NCBI GenBank assembly: GCA_013821425.1 | Contig: JACDGV010000001.1 | Location: 1 to 64,000, forward strand | Direction: 5' to 3' | Length of the DNA: 64,000 bases | Origin: Nitrosospira sp. | GTDB taxonomy: Bacteria; Pseudomonadota; Gammaproteobacteria; Burkholderiales; Nitrosomonadaceae | Part shown: in pieces, positions 19,804 to 27,756 of the stretch | Layout: each line of letters starts with the position of its first letter | Numbering within the stretch: the first letter of the stretch is position 1 | Translations under genes and position numbers: made by a program | The notes under the pieces: model-generated | Told to the model about the DNA's origin: nothing | The model's input: the letters and a program-made list of their open reading frames with translations, nothing else | Database searches by the model: none

Positions 19804-20859
19804 ATGATGACCCGGTATCAGCACGTGCTGGAACAACTGCAAACCCGACAGTACCAATGGCTGGTCACGGGGGTTGCGGGCTTCATCGGCTCCAGTTTGC
19901 TGGAAGCGTTGCTCAAGCTAGACCAGAAGGTCACTGGCTTTGACAATTTTTCCACCGGCTATCGGCATAATCTTGAGCAGACCAGGGAAACGGTGGGGGA
20001 AAAGGCCTGGCTCAATTTCCGCTTTATCGAAGGTGATATCCGCGAACTGGAATCCTGCCAGGCTGCCTGCCAGAACGTGGACTATGTGTTGCACCAGGCC
20101 GCGCTTGGTTCCGTGCCCCGCTCCATACAGGACCCCATTCGCACCAACGAGAGCAACATCACCGGTTTCCTCAATATGCTGGTAGCATCGCGTAACGCCC
20201 ATGTGCGGCGTTTCATCTACGCAGCCTCCAGTTCCACTTATGGCGACCATCCGGGTCTACCCAAGGTGGAATCGGTGATTGGGAGACCGCTTTCGCCATA
20301 CGCTGTTACCAAGTATGTGAACGAATTATACGCAGACGTATTCGCCCGTTGCTACGGCCTCGAATCCGTCGGTTTGCGTTACTTCAATGTCTTTGGACCT
20401 AGGCAGGATCCGAATGGCGCTTACGCCGCGGTCATCCCCCTGTGGGTTGCGGCGCTCATCCGCAATAAACCGGTGTATATCAATGGCGATGGCGAAACCA
20501 GCCGGGATTTCTGTTTTATCGAGAACGTCATTCAAGCCAATTTTCTCGCAGCTCTGGCAGAAACTCCCCAAGCGGTCAATCAGATCTACAATGTGGCGGT
20601 GAATGAACGCACCAGCCTCAATCAGCTCTATGGCATGATGCGGGCGCTGCTCCTGGAAAAATTCCCCCACCTACAGAATCACAAACCGGACCATGTGGAT
20701 TTTCGTGCGGGGGACGTGCGTCATTCACAGGCGGATATTTCCAAAGCCGCCCTGATGCTGGGCTTCGAGCCCACACATCGAATCGATGAAGGGCTCCGGC
20801 AGGCCATGGACTGGTATATCGCCCACTTGCACGTCGAAAAAACCGCCGAACGGGCCTAA
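19804..20859 (+). CDS. tviC: UDP-N-acetylglucosaminuronate 4-epimerase (TviC/WbpP-like)
   Basis: This SDR epimerase is expected to convert UDP-GlcNAcA to UDP-GalNAcA, or UDP-GlcNAc to UDP-GalNAc. It has the Rossmann motif [16 protein letters not shown] near residue 22, [16 protein letters not shown], the Ser in [11 protein letters not shown] and the Tyr/Lys pair in [32 protein letters not shown] and [16 protein letters not shown] are strong TviC/WbpP signatures. At 351 aa the length is normal. Two ATG codons stand in tandem at the start (19804 and 19807) without a strong ribosome site. Its operon partner tviB makes the probable substrate, pointing to an N-acetylated uronic acid in the polysaccharide. 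Confidence 0.92.
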   Translation: MMTRYQHVLEQLQTRQYQWLVTGVAGFIGSSLLEALLKLDQKVTGFDNFSTGYRHNLEQTRETVGEKAWLNFRFIEGDIRELESCQAACQNVDYVLHQAALGSVPRSIQDPIRTNESNITGFLNMLVASRNAHVRRFIYAASSSTYGDHPGLPKVESVIGRPLSPYAVTKYVNELYADVFARCYGLESVGLRYFNVFGPRQDPNGAYAAVIPLWVAALIRNKPVYINGDGETSRDFCFIENVIQANFLAALAETPQAVNQIYNVAVNERTSLNQLYGMMRALLLEKFPHLQNHKPDHVDFRAGDVRHSQADISKAALMLGFEPTHRIDEGLRQAMDWYIAHLHVEKTAERA

Positions 20860-20921
20860 TGGCACCGAAGCAAGCTGAAGGGCTCACTCCACATGCGCGT
20901 TGACGTGACTGATTGCAGGGA

Positions 20922-21557
20922 CTAGTCTTCCCATTTTCCTGCCCGCATCAATTGATTCTTGAGGCCAGGCAGGGGAAAACCCAGGTCATAGGCTTTCTTC
21001 GCATAAGCCCTTGCCTGTTCGTAATCTTTCTTCTGCATATACAGCAGGCCGAGATTATAGTTAATGTTAGGGTTTTCTGGCTCGAGGGCGGCTGCTATCC
21101 GGAGTTGCTCGGCAGCGTCATTTGGTTGGCCGGATTTCAGCAGATAATCGCCATAAAGCATTCTTGCCATGCCATCGTCAGGCTTAAACCGTATAGCGCG
21201 GTCAAAAAAACACAGGACAGAACGACTGGACCCTTCTGGTTTCAGGGTCTTGTCTCTCAGCGCAAGTTTGGACATCGCCGAAAGGGCGCGGTGATGATTG
21301 GGAAATGCGTGCAGCGTATACGCCAATTCCGCCCCCAGCGGGCCGCTATTCCCATGGCGCAGCTTTTCGATATTCGGAGTGAAGTGATGCGCTTCGACCA
21401 CTGGCAGCTTATCCAGCTTGTGTTCGGCGTTGGTATAATCAAAGGGACCATACCCGCCCGCAATTTTCAACTCTCCACAATGGGGGGCCGCATGTAAATT
21501 CATCGATCCTATCGATAGAATTGAAACGATAAACGCTAAAAAATATCTGCTTTGCAT
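20922..21557 (-). CDS. Exported TPR-repeat protein of unknown role
   Basis: This 211-residue protein has an N-terminal signal peptide (hydrophobic residues 6-22, likely cut after LHA) and a Cys in the early mature part (APHCGELKIAGGYGPFDY). The C-terminal half has two or three tetratricopeptide units (RAIRFKPDDGMARMLYGDYL, QLRIAAALEPENPNINYNLG). A strong GGGAGGTGAT site precedes the ATG. It is the last gene of the minus-strand run that starts with the acetyltransferase-like gene, 63 bp after the glycosyltransferase. It is much smaller than PrsT and probably acts in the periplasm; no specific function can be given. Confidence 0.8.
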   Translation of the reverse strand: MQSRYFLAFIVSILSIGSMNLHAAPHCGELKIAGGYGPFDYTNAEHKLDKLPVVEAHHFTPNIEKLRHGNSGPLGAELAYTLHAFPNHHRALSAMSKLALRDKTLKPEGSSRSVLCFFDRAIRFKPDDGMARMLYGDYLLKSGQPNDAAEQLRIAAALEPENPNINYNLGLLYMQKKDYEQARAYAKKAYDLGFPLPGLKNQLMRAGKWED

Positions 21558-21620
21558 ATCACCTCCCCGTGCATTAAACGTCTCCTGCGGGCCGCCTCTG
21601 AGGAAACTGGTTGGGAGCGG

Positions 21621-22871
21621 TTACGATTCCAGGGTAACCGAATCAAGCAGGGTGGCTAGTTCCCGGGTTCGTGACCGGCGGGAACTAGCCAATATCTTCT
21701 CCATCAAGGCAATCGGCGCTTCGTCTCTCTGCGCCAACCCGACAAAACGTAGCAGTTCCCGAATGATAACATCCCTGGAATCCAGGGGAGCAATTGTATC
21801 AATACCTGCCTCCCGCAGCGCACAGGCGGTATTGCCGGCTGGATCGGTCAGTGCCAAAATGGGTCGGCGCGCTCGCAAGTACTCGTAAAGTTTTGCCGGA
21901 ATCTGATTATTGCAATTGGATGCCTGAAGAATCAATAGGCCGTCTGCGGCCAGCATCTCGGATAATGCTTCCTTGTAAGGTATAGGAGGCGCCAGAGAAA
22001 CGACATCGCCTATTGCATATCGATCCACCATACGGCGGAGATAGTCATCATGGCCCGTAGCCCGTAGGGTAACGTTGAGGCTGGTGGCCGAAATGGCGCC
22101 CTCTCTGGACAGCACCGCCAGAGCTTCGAAGAACTGTGATGGATCGCGCTCGGAAGGGTAGATAACTCCGCTATGCACAAGAACGAAAGGTCTGCTTGTT
22201 TTTTGCTTTTTAACCATTCTGATTCCAGCCTCCGCGAAACTCTCTTCATCGTAACCGTTCTCGATGAGGTGGAACCGCGAAGGTGAGACTCTCGGGAATC
22301 TCGTCTTATAGTCGTCTATTGCCCCTGGAGTAGTGAGCACGGCCCGCTTGCAATAGTTGACTGTTTTTTCTTCAATCCATTGATGCGCACGGCGGATTCG
22401 GGGGTCGGGTGGATAATCCAAATCGGTCATGGGGTCACGAAGATCGGCTACCCATGGGAGGCCGGTCAGGCGACATAAACTGAGCCCGATTAGATGAGTT
22501 GTCGCTATCGGGTACGTGGACCATATGACATCAGGCCGGTATTTCCGGATCAGATACAAGCCCATTGGAACGGCGCCGAGCCACCACGAAATCCACCGGT
22601 CTGGAAGAGCGAGCCATCCTGGATAATATCTCCTGAACGATAAATGCCGTGACGCATCCAGGGCAAAGGCGCGATGGATAGCCACCTGGTCTGAACTGCC
22701 ATCGAGTTGATCATTGCTGGTATGGGAATATGCCCTTGGGTGGGCCGTCAGCACTATCGGGTCCCAGCCAAATTCCGGTAGATACTGAGAGAATTTCAAC
22801 GTTCGCTGGATGCCACTGCTTCCACGCATGGGTGGATACTGAAACGCAATCATCAGAACGCGCTTTACCAT
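21621..22871 (-). CDS. Glycosyltransferase family 4 (GT-B fold)
   Basis: The N-terminal VKRVLMIAFQYPPMRGSSGIQRTLKFS is the usual opening of GT4 enzymes, with the Gly-rich acceptor loop near residue 18. The C-terminal donor domain has FVLVHSGVIYPSERDP and, further on, SEMLAADGLLILQASN followed by IPAKLYEYLRARRPILALTD, where the nucleotide-sugar Glu normally lies. The sugar specificity is unknown. Two starts are possible. ATG 22871 is preferred because AAAGGA lies 12 bases ahead of it, whereas the same element almost abuts ATG 22883. Either way it overlaps the end of the hydrolase gene, so translation is coupled. Confidence 0.87.
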   Translation of the reverse strand: MVKRVLMIAFQYPPMRGSSGIQRTLKFSQYLPEFGWDPIVLTAHPRAYSHTSNDQLDGSSDQVAIHRAFALDASRHLSFRRYYPGWLALPDRWISWWLGAVPMGLYLIRKYRPDVIWSTYPIATTHLIGLSLCRLTGLPWVADLRDPMTDLDYPPDPRIRRAHQWIEEKTVNYCKRAVLTTPGAIDDYKTRFPRVSPSRFHLIENGYDEESFAEAGIRMVKKQKTSRPFVLVHSGVIYPSERDPSQFFEALAVLSREGAISATSLNVTLRATGHDDYLRRMVDRYAIGDVVSLAPPIPYKEALSEMLAADGLLILQASNCNNQIPAKLYEYLRARRPILALTDPAGNTACALREAGIDTIAPLDSRDVIIRELLRFVGLAQRDEAPIALMEKILASSRRSRTRELATLLDSVTLES

Positions 22872-23734
22872 GTCCGAATCCATTCCTTTGTCCAGACCGC
22901 GACCTGATCACGCCACTCCCGCCGGGAGAAGGTATGGGTCGCCCCGGGCAAATCGCGCCGTGACACTCGCGGTGAGGCCAGTAGCTTTTTCCAATCGCGA
23001 GAACCGTTGACTACATTTGAAAACTCCTGAGCCGTAAGATCATTGCCACTCATGATCAGCAGTGTTTGTCCCTCAAAGCGGCTTAGCCCGTCAAGCATCC
23101 GCTCAGGCAGCGGAGCGAGATTGTAAGTAGTATCGCTTTGTTCCAGGGGAGCAACGGCTTTTGTCTTCCCCCGGATGGCTGTCCCAATCGTATTTAAAAA
23201 TGACCGGATTGCTTCCGAAAAATCAAAATTTCCACGCGATATCTTCCTCCATAGCTGCGGCTCGAAGAGCCGGGAGAGGTAATAATGTTTGAGATAGGTT
23301 CTGGCGGCTCCTTCATCCGTCCGTACCCACGGATTCAGCAGTACCAGCCCCGTGATACGGCGATCCTGATAAGCATAGAAAAGCGCAGCCGCCGCAGCAT
23401 CGCACAATCCCCAGATGACCAGTTCGGAAAGAGAAGGCACTTCCTCGAAAAATCGGTTTATCGTGCAGCGCAAATCATCTTGCAGATCTTCAAACGTTCT
23501 AACATTTCCTTCGCTGTCCCCCATGCCACGGTAGTCGAAACGCACAACAGCAATGCCATTTGCAGCAAGATCGCGAGCAAGTAGAGTGAACTGTCTGTGG
23601 CTTCCCACCCGATACTGCGGGCCGCCCACGACAATCAATACACCTCTGGACGTAACCGGCTCGGGTAAACTCAAAATTCCGTATAACCAGCTGTCGTTGC
23701 ATGGAAAGATCAGCGCGCGTTCCTCGAACTTCAT
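22865..23734 (-). CDS. Exosortase-A-associated alpha/beta hydrolase 1
   Basis: This 289-residue alpha/beta-hydrolase fold protein matches the hydrolase that accompanies exosortase-A loci. VVGGPQYRVGSHRQF provides the oxyanion-side loop, and VRFDYRGMGDSEG is typical of the fold. The nucleophile elbow reads WGLCDAAAA, so the central residue is Cys rather than Ser. A C-terminal GATHTFSRREW supplies the candidate catalytic His. Its substrate is unknown; neighbouring genes suggest acyl or ester chemistry on lipid-linked or surface products. It overlaps hydrolase 2 by four bases and the following glycosyltransferase by seven. Confidence 0.88.
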   Translation of the reverse strand: MKFEERALIFPCNDSWLYGILSLPEPVTSRGVLIVVGGPQYRVGSHRQFTLLARDLAANGIAVVRFDYRGMGDSEGNVRTFEDLQDDLRCTINRFFEEVPSLSELVIWGLCDAAAAALFYAYQDRRITGLVLLNPWVRTDEGAARTYLKHYYLSRLFEPQLWRKISRGNFDFSEAIRSFLNTIGTAIRGKTKAVAPLEQSDTTYNLAPLPERMLDGLSRFEGQTLLIMSGNDLTAQEFSNVVNGSRDWKKLLASPRVSRRDLPGATHTFSRREWRDQVAVWTKEWIRTW

Positions 23735-24588
23735 TGAGATTCTTCAGCAGAGATGTGTATCGTAGCGGCCACCAGTTCGGCACATTCCGCAATTTCCTGG
23801 GTTGCCCAAAATGGCACGCAAGGTATCAGGTGCACATGCACGTCGACTTTATGCTGCTCCCAGATGCTTATCACACTTGCTCCAGCCGGGGCCATGGGGC
23901 GTCCTCGCTCGGCTATGATCTCGAACCAATGAATGACAGGCATTTTCAAGGCTAAGTCAGCGGCTTTCAGGTTATCAATGGCGGCAGCCAGTTCCGGTGC
24001 AAGTTCGTAACCAGCCACTTCAAGTGTTTCTCCACTCGCCAGAAGGTTGCGCATCTCTTTTGTGCCAGAGGCCTTCTTAGCAACCTCGTCAGGGGATAGC
24101 ATTTCGTTAGCTAGCCGAAGGCGTAAAAACTGGGTTAGGAAAGATGCTCCGCTAATCACCGGTTGCCAAAGAATGATTTTGTCTATCGGATTTTCCGAAC
24201 TTTTCGCGAAATCCAGCGCAAGCAGAGCCCCCAGGCGCAAGCCCCAAAGGCCGACTGGAGCAGCCACCTTGTTCTCCAGCCAGCTTCTTGCGATAACGAG
24301 ATCATGTTTCCAGATATTCCAGCGCGCTGCCGCAAATTCACCGCTGCTATCCCCGCAGCCAAAAAGATCGATCTGCAGGACGGCAAATCCCATGTTAGCA
24401 AAGGCTCTAGCCTGTAACGCAGCCATTCGCCTGGATTTATTCATCTCATCGGCGAAGGGATGCACATAGATGAACGCCCCCAAACAATGCCTGCCAGGGC
24501 GGGGGGCATGATAGAGACAAAAGCGCTCTCCCGGATCTGCTTTCAGAAAAAAAGGTTTGGCAGGGGAGTGCGCCCCGACTTCCTTCAT
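23731..24588 (-). CDS. Exosortase-A-associated alpha/beta hydrolase 2
   Basis: This 285-residue alpha/beta-fold protein belongs to the second hydrolase family found with exosortase A. IYVHPFADEMNKSRRMAALQ and VLQIDLFGCGDSSGEF match the N-terminal half of the fold. At the position of the nucleophile elbow the sequence reads LWGLRLGALLALD, that is G-L-R-L-G, with no Ser, Cys or Asp in the centre. It may therefore be non-catalytic or use another residue. It starts inside the ACP stop region (ATGA overlap) and overlaps hydrolase 1 by four bases, so ACP and both hydrolases are translationally coupled. Confidence 0.87.
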   Translation of the reverse strand: MKEVGAHSPAKPFFLKADPGERFCLYHAPRPGRHCLGAFIYVHPFADEMNKSRRMAALQARAFANMGFAVLQIDLFGCGDSSGEFAAARWNIWKHDLVIARSWLENKVAAPVGLWGLRLGALLALDFAKSSENPIDKIILWQPVISGASFLTQFLRLRLANEMLSPDEVAKKASGTKEMRNLLASGETLEVAGYELAPELAAAIDNLKAADLALKMPVIHWFEIIAERGRPMAPAGASVISIWEQHKVDVHVHLIPCVPFWATQEIAECAELVAATIHISAEESQ

Positions 24589-24836
24589 TCGTCCAATTTC
24601 TGCTCGATGAAGCGGGTCAGGCTGCCTAATGTTTCGAAAGTCCTTGCGCTGATCTCGTCATCGTCTACGGTAACTCCGAAGTGCTCTTCCAAAGCGGTAA
24701 TTACGTTAACAACAGCCATTGAGTCCAATTCGGGGATGGCACCAAGCAAGGCCGAGTCCTCCCTGAGCGAGCTCTTCCGTTCCCCCAGGCTCAATACATC
24801 GGATACAATATTTTTAACTTCTTCAAGGTGCTGCAT
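24585..24836 (-). CDS. Acyl carrier protein
   Basis: This 83-residue carrier protein of the phosphopantetheine-binding family has IPELDSMAVVNVITALEEHFG, where the Ser after Asp (near residue 38) is the attachment site for the 4'-phosphopantetheine arm. It is followed by the helix-2/3 region with DDDEISARTFETLGSLTRFIE. The sequence differs from a fatty-acid AcpP and resembles the carrier proteins in exosortase-A loci. It lies 13 bp after the acetyltransferase-like gene and overlaps hydrolase 2, so it likely carries the acyl or aminoacyl group they handle. Confidence 0.92.
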   Translation of the reverse strand: MQHLEEVKNIVSDVLSLGERKSSLREDSALLGAIPELDSMAVVNVITALEEHFGVTVDDDEISARTFETLGSLTRFIEQKLDE

Positions 24837-24849
24837 GTTGACTCCGTGG

Positions 24850-25575
24850 TTAGATTCTCTTTGACGATGATTGAGTATTGCTTAGTCCGTCGGTTCTGAG
24901 ATGAAACTCTGGAAACGAGCCGGCGTGGGAAGACAGATGGAAATAAGGCGGTATTGACGCCAATGTAACTTGCCAGCGGCCGGCGCAAAAAAAGATCGTA
25001 CTGCCCAGAGATAAGGCTCCAAGACGTGCGTGGGCACCCAGCGAGCCGATATTGTATGCGGATATACGGCTGCAAGACCATAAAATGTTGTTCTCGGTCA
25101 GGACCTGATTTGCCGTGTCCCATAAACGCGGAAAAGTTAACCCCACACGGAATTGTGGAGCCACGTACACGTCAAAATCCCATGCAGCCTTCCCTGCAGG
25201 AAGCGGAGTATATCGGGCACGAATCTCATCTTCCTGGTAGCTGCCCAGCAATAGCCAAATGAACCCGATAAAGCGCTCTTCCTTGAGGGCAACCAGGCAT
25301 TGTGCGCCTTGCTTGAACCGTTCGTGAATAACCGTCGCGGGCCTGGGAAATTGCCCGATAATTTCGTCATGCTCATAGATTGGAAGGACTCTTACGGCTT
25401 TACCTCTTCCCGGGGGAAGCAGGGATGTCGTTGCCACTGGCTGTGCGATAAAGTAATACCTGTATAAACGGATACGCCCTCTTGAAATCTTGACCAGAAC
25501 CTTATCCAGGGCAAAAAGACAGAAATTGAAACCGCCCCAATCCCGCAACATCGCACCAACACGTGTTTTCATCAT
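24850..25575 (-). CDS. GNAT-like acyltransferase of the exosortase-A gene set
   Basis: A 241-residue protein with the outline of a GNAT N-acetyltransferase: CLVALKEERFIGFIWLLLG resembles the strand-turn-strand core, WDFDVYVAPQFRVGLTFPRLWD the region before the acyl-CoA loop, and ISAYNIGSLGAHARLGALSLG the C-terminal helix in which N-x2-S-x3-H is common. The canonical pyrophosphate-binding loop is not clear. It is the first gene of the minus-strand set leading to ACP and the two hydrolases, so an acyl transfer role, possibly from ACP, is plausible. The start has no strong ribosome site, and a second ATG follows directly. Confidence 0.68.
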   Translation of the reverse strand: MMKTRVGAMLRDWGGFNFCLFALDKVLVKISRGRIRLYRYYFIAQPVATTSLLPPGRGKAVRVLPIYEHDEIIGQFPRPATVIHERFKQGAQCLVALKEERFIGFIWLLLGSYQEDEIRARYTPLPAGKAAWDFDVYVAPQFRVGLTFPRLWDTANQVLTENNILWSCSRISAYNIGSLGAHARLGALSLGSTIFFCAGRWQVTLASIPPYFHLSSHAGSFPEFHLRTDGLSNTQSSSKRI

Positions 25576-26005
25576 GCTATCGTTACTAATTTATGCTCCG
25601 ATGGAACTCTTTGTCATCTCTGCGTTAGCGAATTCACCCACAGGTGGAGACGCCCCTTTGAAGCGATATGGTACGGCTGATGTGGTTGCGGATGAGTGTC
25701 CTGGTCAATTTATCTCCATCTTTTTTCGAGGGCGCCATTCACTTCATTCCTCGAGCTATCGTTCAAGCTGTGCCGGCAGCATTTTTGCACCCGGAGCTCG
25801 AGCCCCGCGGCAGCAGCATCCAATCCCAATCACCACCCAATACGTACTATGCGAGCCACTTGCAGTCGCCTATCTTAAGTGCATTTGCAGCTCGACTGAA
25901 CTGGTAGCTATTTCGCCATAATAGTACTATGGATAAATCAGATAAAGTGGTTGAGCAAAAGCGGAAAAACGCTTTACTTCGAGGCATCTTTCCTTGTAAT
26001 CTTAG

Positions 26006-26074
26006 GCTACAGCTACAGCTACAGCTACAGCTACAGCTACAGCTACAGCTACAGCTACAGCTACAGCTACAGCT
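26006..26074. repeat. Hexanucleotide tandem repeat (GCTACA), about 11.5 copies
   Basis: A perfect run of the six-base unit GCTACA covers 69 bp without interruption. The unit length is a multiple of three, so gain or loss of copies would not change frame in any gene across it (Leu-Gln on plus, Cys-Ser on minus). It lies 150 bp upstream of the large PEP-CTERM start codon, in a position where copy number could alter promoter spacing. Such perfect microsatellites are usually prone to slippage. Confidence 0.97.
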
Positions 26075-26108
26075 GGCTACGCTTGGCTTGAAGACCACTT
26101 GCGGCAGC

Positions 26109-26138
26109 GTTAGCAAGTTAAGCAACAACGTTGCTAAC
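26109..26138. promoter_or_regulatory. Nested inverted repeats, candidate operator
   Basis: GTTAGCAA at 26109-26116 is the exact reverse complement of TTGCTAAC at 26131-26138. Inside it, AGCAAC at 26121-26126 pairs with GTTGCT at 26130-26135. Two overlapping palindromes thus share the right-hand arm, about 90 bp before the PEP-CTERM start and just after the tandem repeat. No T-run follows, so this looks more like a protein-binding site than a terminator. Confidence 0.45.
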
Positions 26139-26223
26139 GAAGCTCCAGGGCTGAATCGCCCGCGGGACATGTTGCATGTTCGAAAAGAAAAACAATCTGT
26201 TCTTTTATAAAGGAGGACTTGGC

Positions 26224-27756
26224 ATGTATAAGTTGGATGTTCTAAAAATAAACGCCGCCCCGTCAATCGCTTTCCGCAAGAACAAACGTCGCCCGCTGCA
26301 TCTGGCGCTTGCTACTCTCCTGATCGCGAATTCGTTTCCAGGGCTAATGGCACAAGCAGATGCAACCTCCTTTGAACGCTTATCCTCGTTGCTGGCGGCG
26401 ACACCGGAAGGTGGTTGGGTCAAGGCAAGCACCAATTTTTATTCCGAAGCATGGCCCACCGGTGCCGACGCGGTACAGTTATCCAGCGTCAAATTCCCCG
26501 GCGCGGTTGTGCGTGCGTGGAGTTCTTTTGCATGGGATCCGGCAGGCGGAAAGCTGATGCTCTGGGGTGGGGGGCACGCAAATTACGCTGGTAACGAAAT
26601 GTACGTGTGGGATGGAGCTACAGGCGAATGGGGGCGTGGTTCTCTTCCGAGCAGACTGGACGCGAATCTGCTTGTCGTTGATGCCCTGGCACCCCAATCC
26701 GCACATACTTACGATAACAACATATATCTGCCCGTGAACGATATGTTCCTGACCTTCGGAGGTGCTGCAACCCCAAGTGGTGGGAATTTCCAGAAGACGG
26801 ATGGGGTTAACGTGAGTCGCGCAGGACCTTTTTTGTGGGACCCTCGCCAGGCGGACCCCAGCAAAGTCGGGGGTAGCACTGGTTCGGGCTGGAATACGAC
26901 CAATGTTGCCGAAGGCGGAAACATGTGGATCGACCGGCAGGGCCACTGGACCGGCACGGAGCCCGCTTATTATGTCAATGGTACAACTGCCTACCGCACG
27001 GAGAATGGCCAGGATGTGGTCTACGTAACGGCAGACCAAAATGCTTCGGGATTTCCCTCACTTTATCGATACACTATAGGAGATGTGAGAAACGGCGGCG
27101 AAGACCAATGGGAGAAAATCGGCGTGTCGTGGAATTCTGTGGGCGGACAAAGCGCCGGGACGATTGATGACACGCACAACCTCTACATTAAAACAGCTCG
27201 TGTAACAGGGAGCTACCAATCCGATCTGACGATATGGGATCTGGACAATGCTAATGCGGCTAACCCTGACAGCAACCGCGATATCGGAATTAACCTAATC
27301 AGGGAAGACGGCAGCGACTTCGTGATGACAAGTTCTTTTGGCATTGACTACGATAAAGCAACTAACCAGATTTTCCTGTGGGATGGTAAAGGCGGTGAGG
27401 GGGCTGTCTGGGCAGCGACCGTTATCACGGATGAAGCCGGAAATGTCGGCTCCAACAGGACCTGGACCGTGTATGAGATTGACAGCTCGACCCTGGATCA
27501 TCCCCACGGCAACTTTGCGACGGGCGTACTCGGCAAGTGGCACTATGACGAAACACTTGGTGCTTTCATCGCTTTGGACGAACTTTCGAATGAAGGAGGG
27601 GGAGCCTGGGACGCTGCGGTATGGCTGTATAAGCCAATCGTTGCCGCAGTCATTCCAGAACCGGAAACGTATGCGTTGTTCCTCGCGGGGCTCGGTCTTA
27701 TTGGATGGGTTGCGCGCAGACGGGCGTATATCGTGGCATCCAGGCAAGGGCGCTGA
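26224..27756 (+). CDS. Large PEP-CTERM sorting-domain protein with propeller-like body
   Basis: This is a 510-residue exported protein. The ATG at 26224 follows AAAGGAGG by eight bases; a longer frame from 26176 lacks such a site. After a long N-terminal stretch with a hydrophobic core (LHLALATLLIANSFPGLMAQA, residues about 25-45) comes a Gly/Trp/Asn-rich domain. Its repeats, such as FAWDPAGGKLMLWGGGHANY and YVWDGATGEWGRGSL, recall kelch or galactose-oxidase beta-propellers. The C-terminus has IPEPETYALFLAGLGLIGW and then ARRR, the exosortase sorting signal. It is probably a surface or matrix protein; an enzymatic role cannot be shown. It appears to be a single-gene unit divergent from the acyltransferase operon. 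Confidence 0.92.
   Translation: MYKLDVLKINAAPSIAFRKNKRRPLHLALATLLIANSFPGLMAQADATSFERLSSLLAATPEGGWVKASTNFYSEAWPTGADAVQLSSVKFPGAVVRAWSSFAWDPAGGKLMLWGGGHANYAGNEMYVWDGATGEWGRGSLPSRLDANLLVVDALAPQSAHTYDNNIYLPVNDMFLTFGGAATPSGGNFQKTDGVNVSRAGPFLWDPRQADPSKVGGSTGSGWNTTNVAEGGNMWIDRQGHWTGTEPAYYVNGTTAYRTENGQDVVYVTADQNASGFPSLYRYTIGDVRNGGEDQWEKIGVSWNSVGGQSAGTIDDTHNLYIKTARVTGSYQSDLTIWDLDNANAANPDSNRDIGINLIREDGSDFVMTSSFGIDYDKATNQIFLWDGKGGEGAVWAATVITDEAGNVGSNRTWTVYEIDSSTLDHPHGNFATGVLGKWHYDETLGAFIALDELSNEGGGAWDAAVWLYKPIVAAVIPEPETYALFLAGLGLIGWVARRRAYIVASRQGR

Larger units (their letters stand above)
25576..26223. other. Divergent intergenic region upstream of the large PEP-CTERM gene
   Basis: These 648 bp separate the acyltransferase gene (minus) from the PEP-CTERM gene (plus). 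No coding frame is convincing; a 93-codon plus-strand frame owes most of its length to the tandem repeat. The notable contents are the hexanucleotide tandem repeat (26006-26074), the nested inverted repeats (26109-26138) and a strong AAAGGAGG ribosome site at 26208-26215. Confidence 0.7.

Noticed and set aside
26006-26074. Possible CRISPR array
   Set aside because: The unit is six bases with no spacers and no cas genes nearby; it is a microsatellite.
25929-26210. 93-codon plus-strand frame with a long Leu-Gln repeat
   Set aside because: Its length comes from the hexanucleotide array, which is open in several frames; there is no ribosome site, and the frame runs into the leader of the PEP-CTERM gene.
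25847-26266. 139-codon minus-strand frame with Cys-Ser repeats
   Set aside because: It reads the same tandem array on the other strand, overlaps the PEP-CTERM start and has no recognisable domain.
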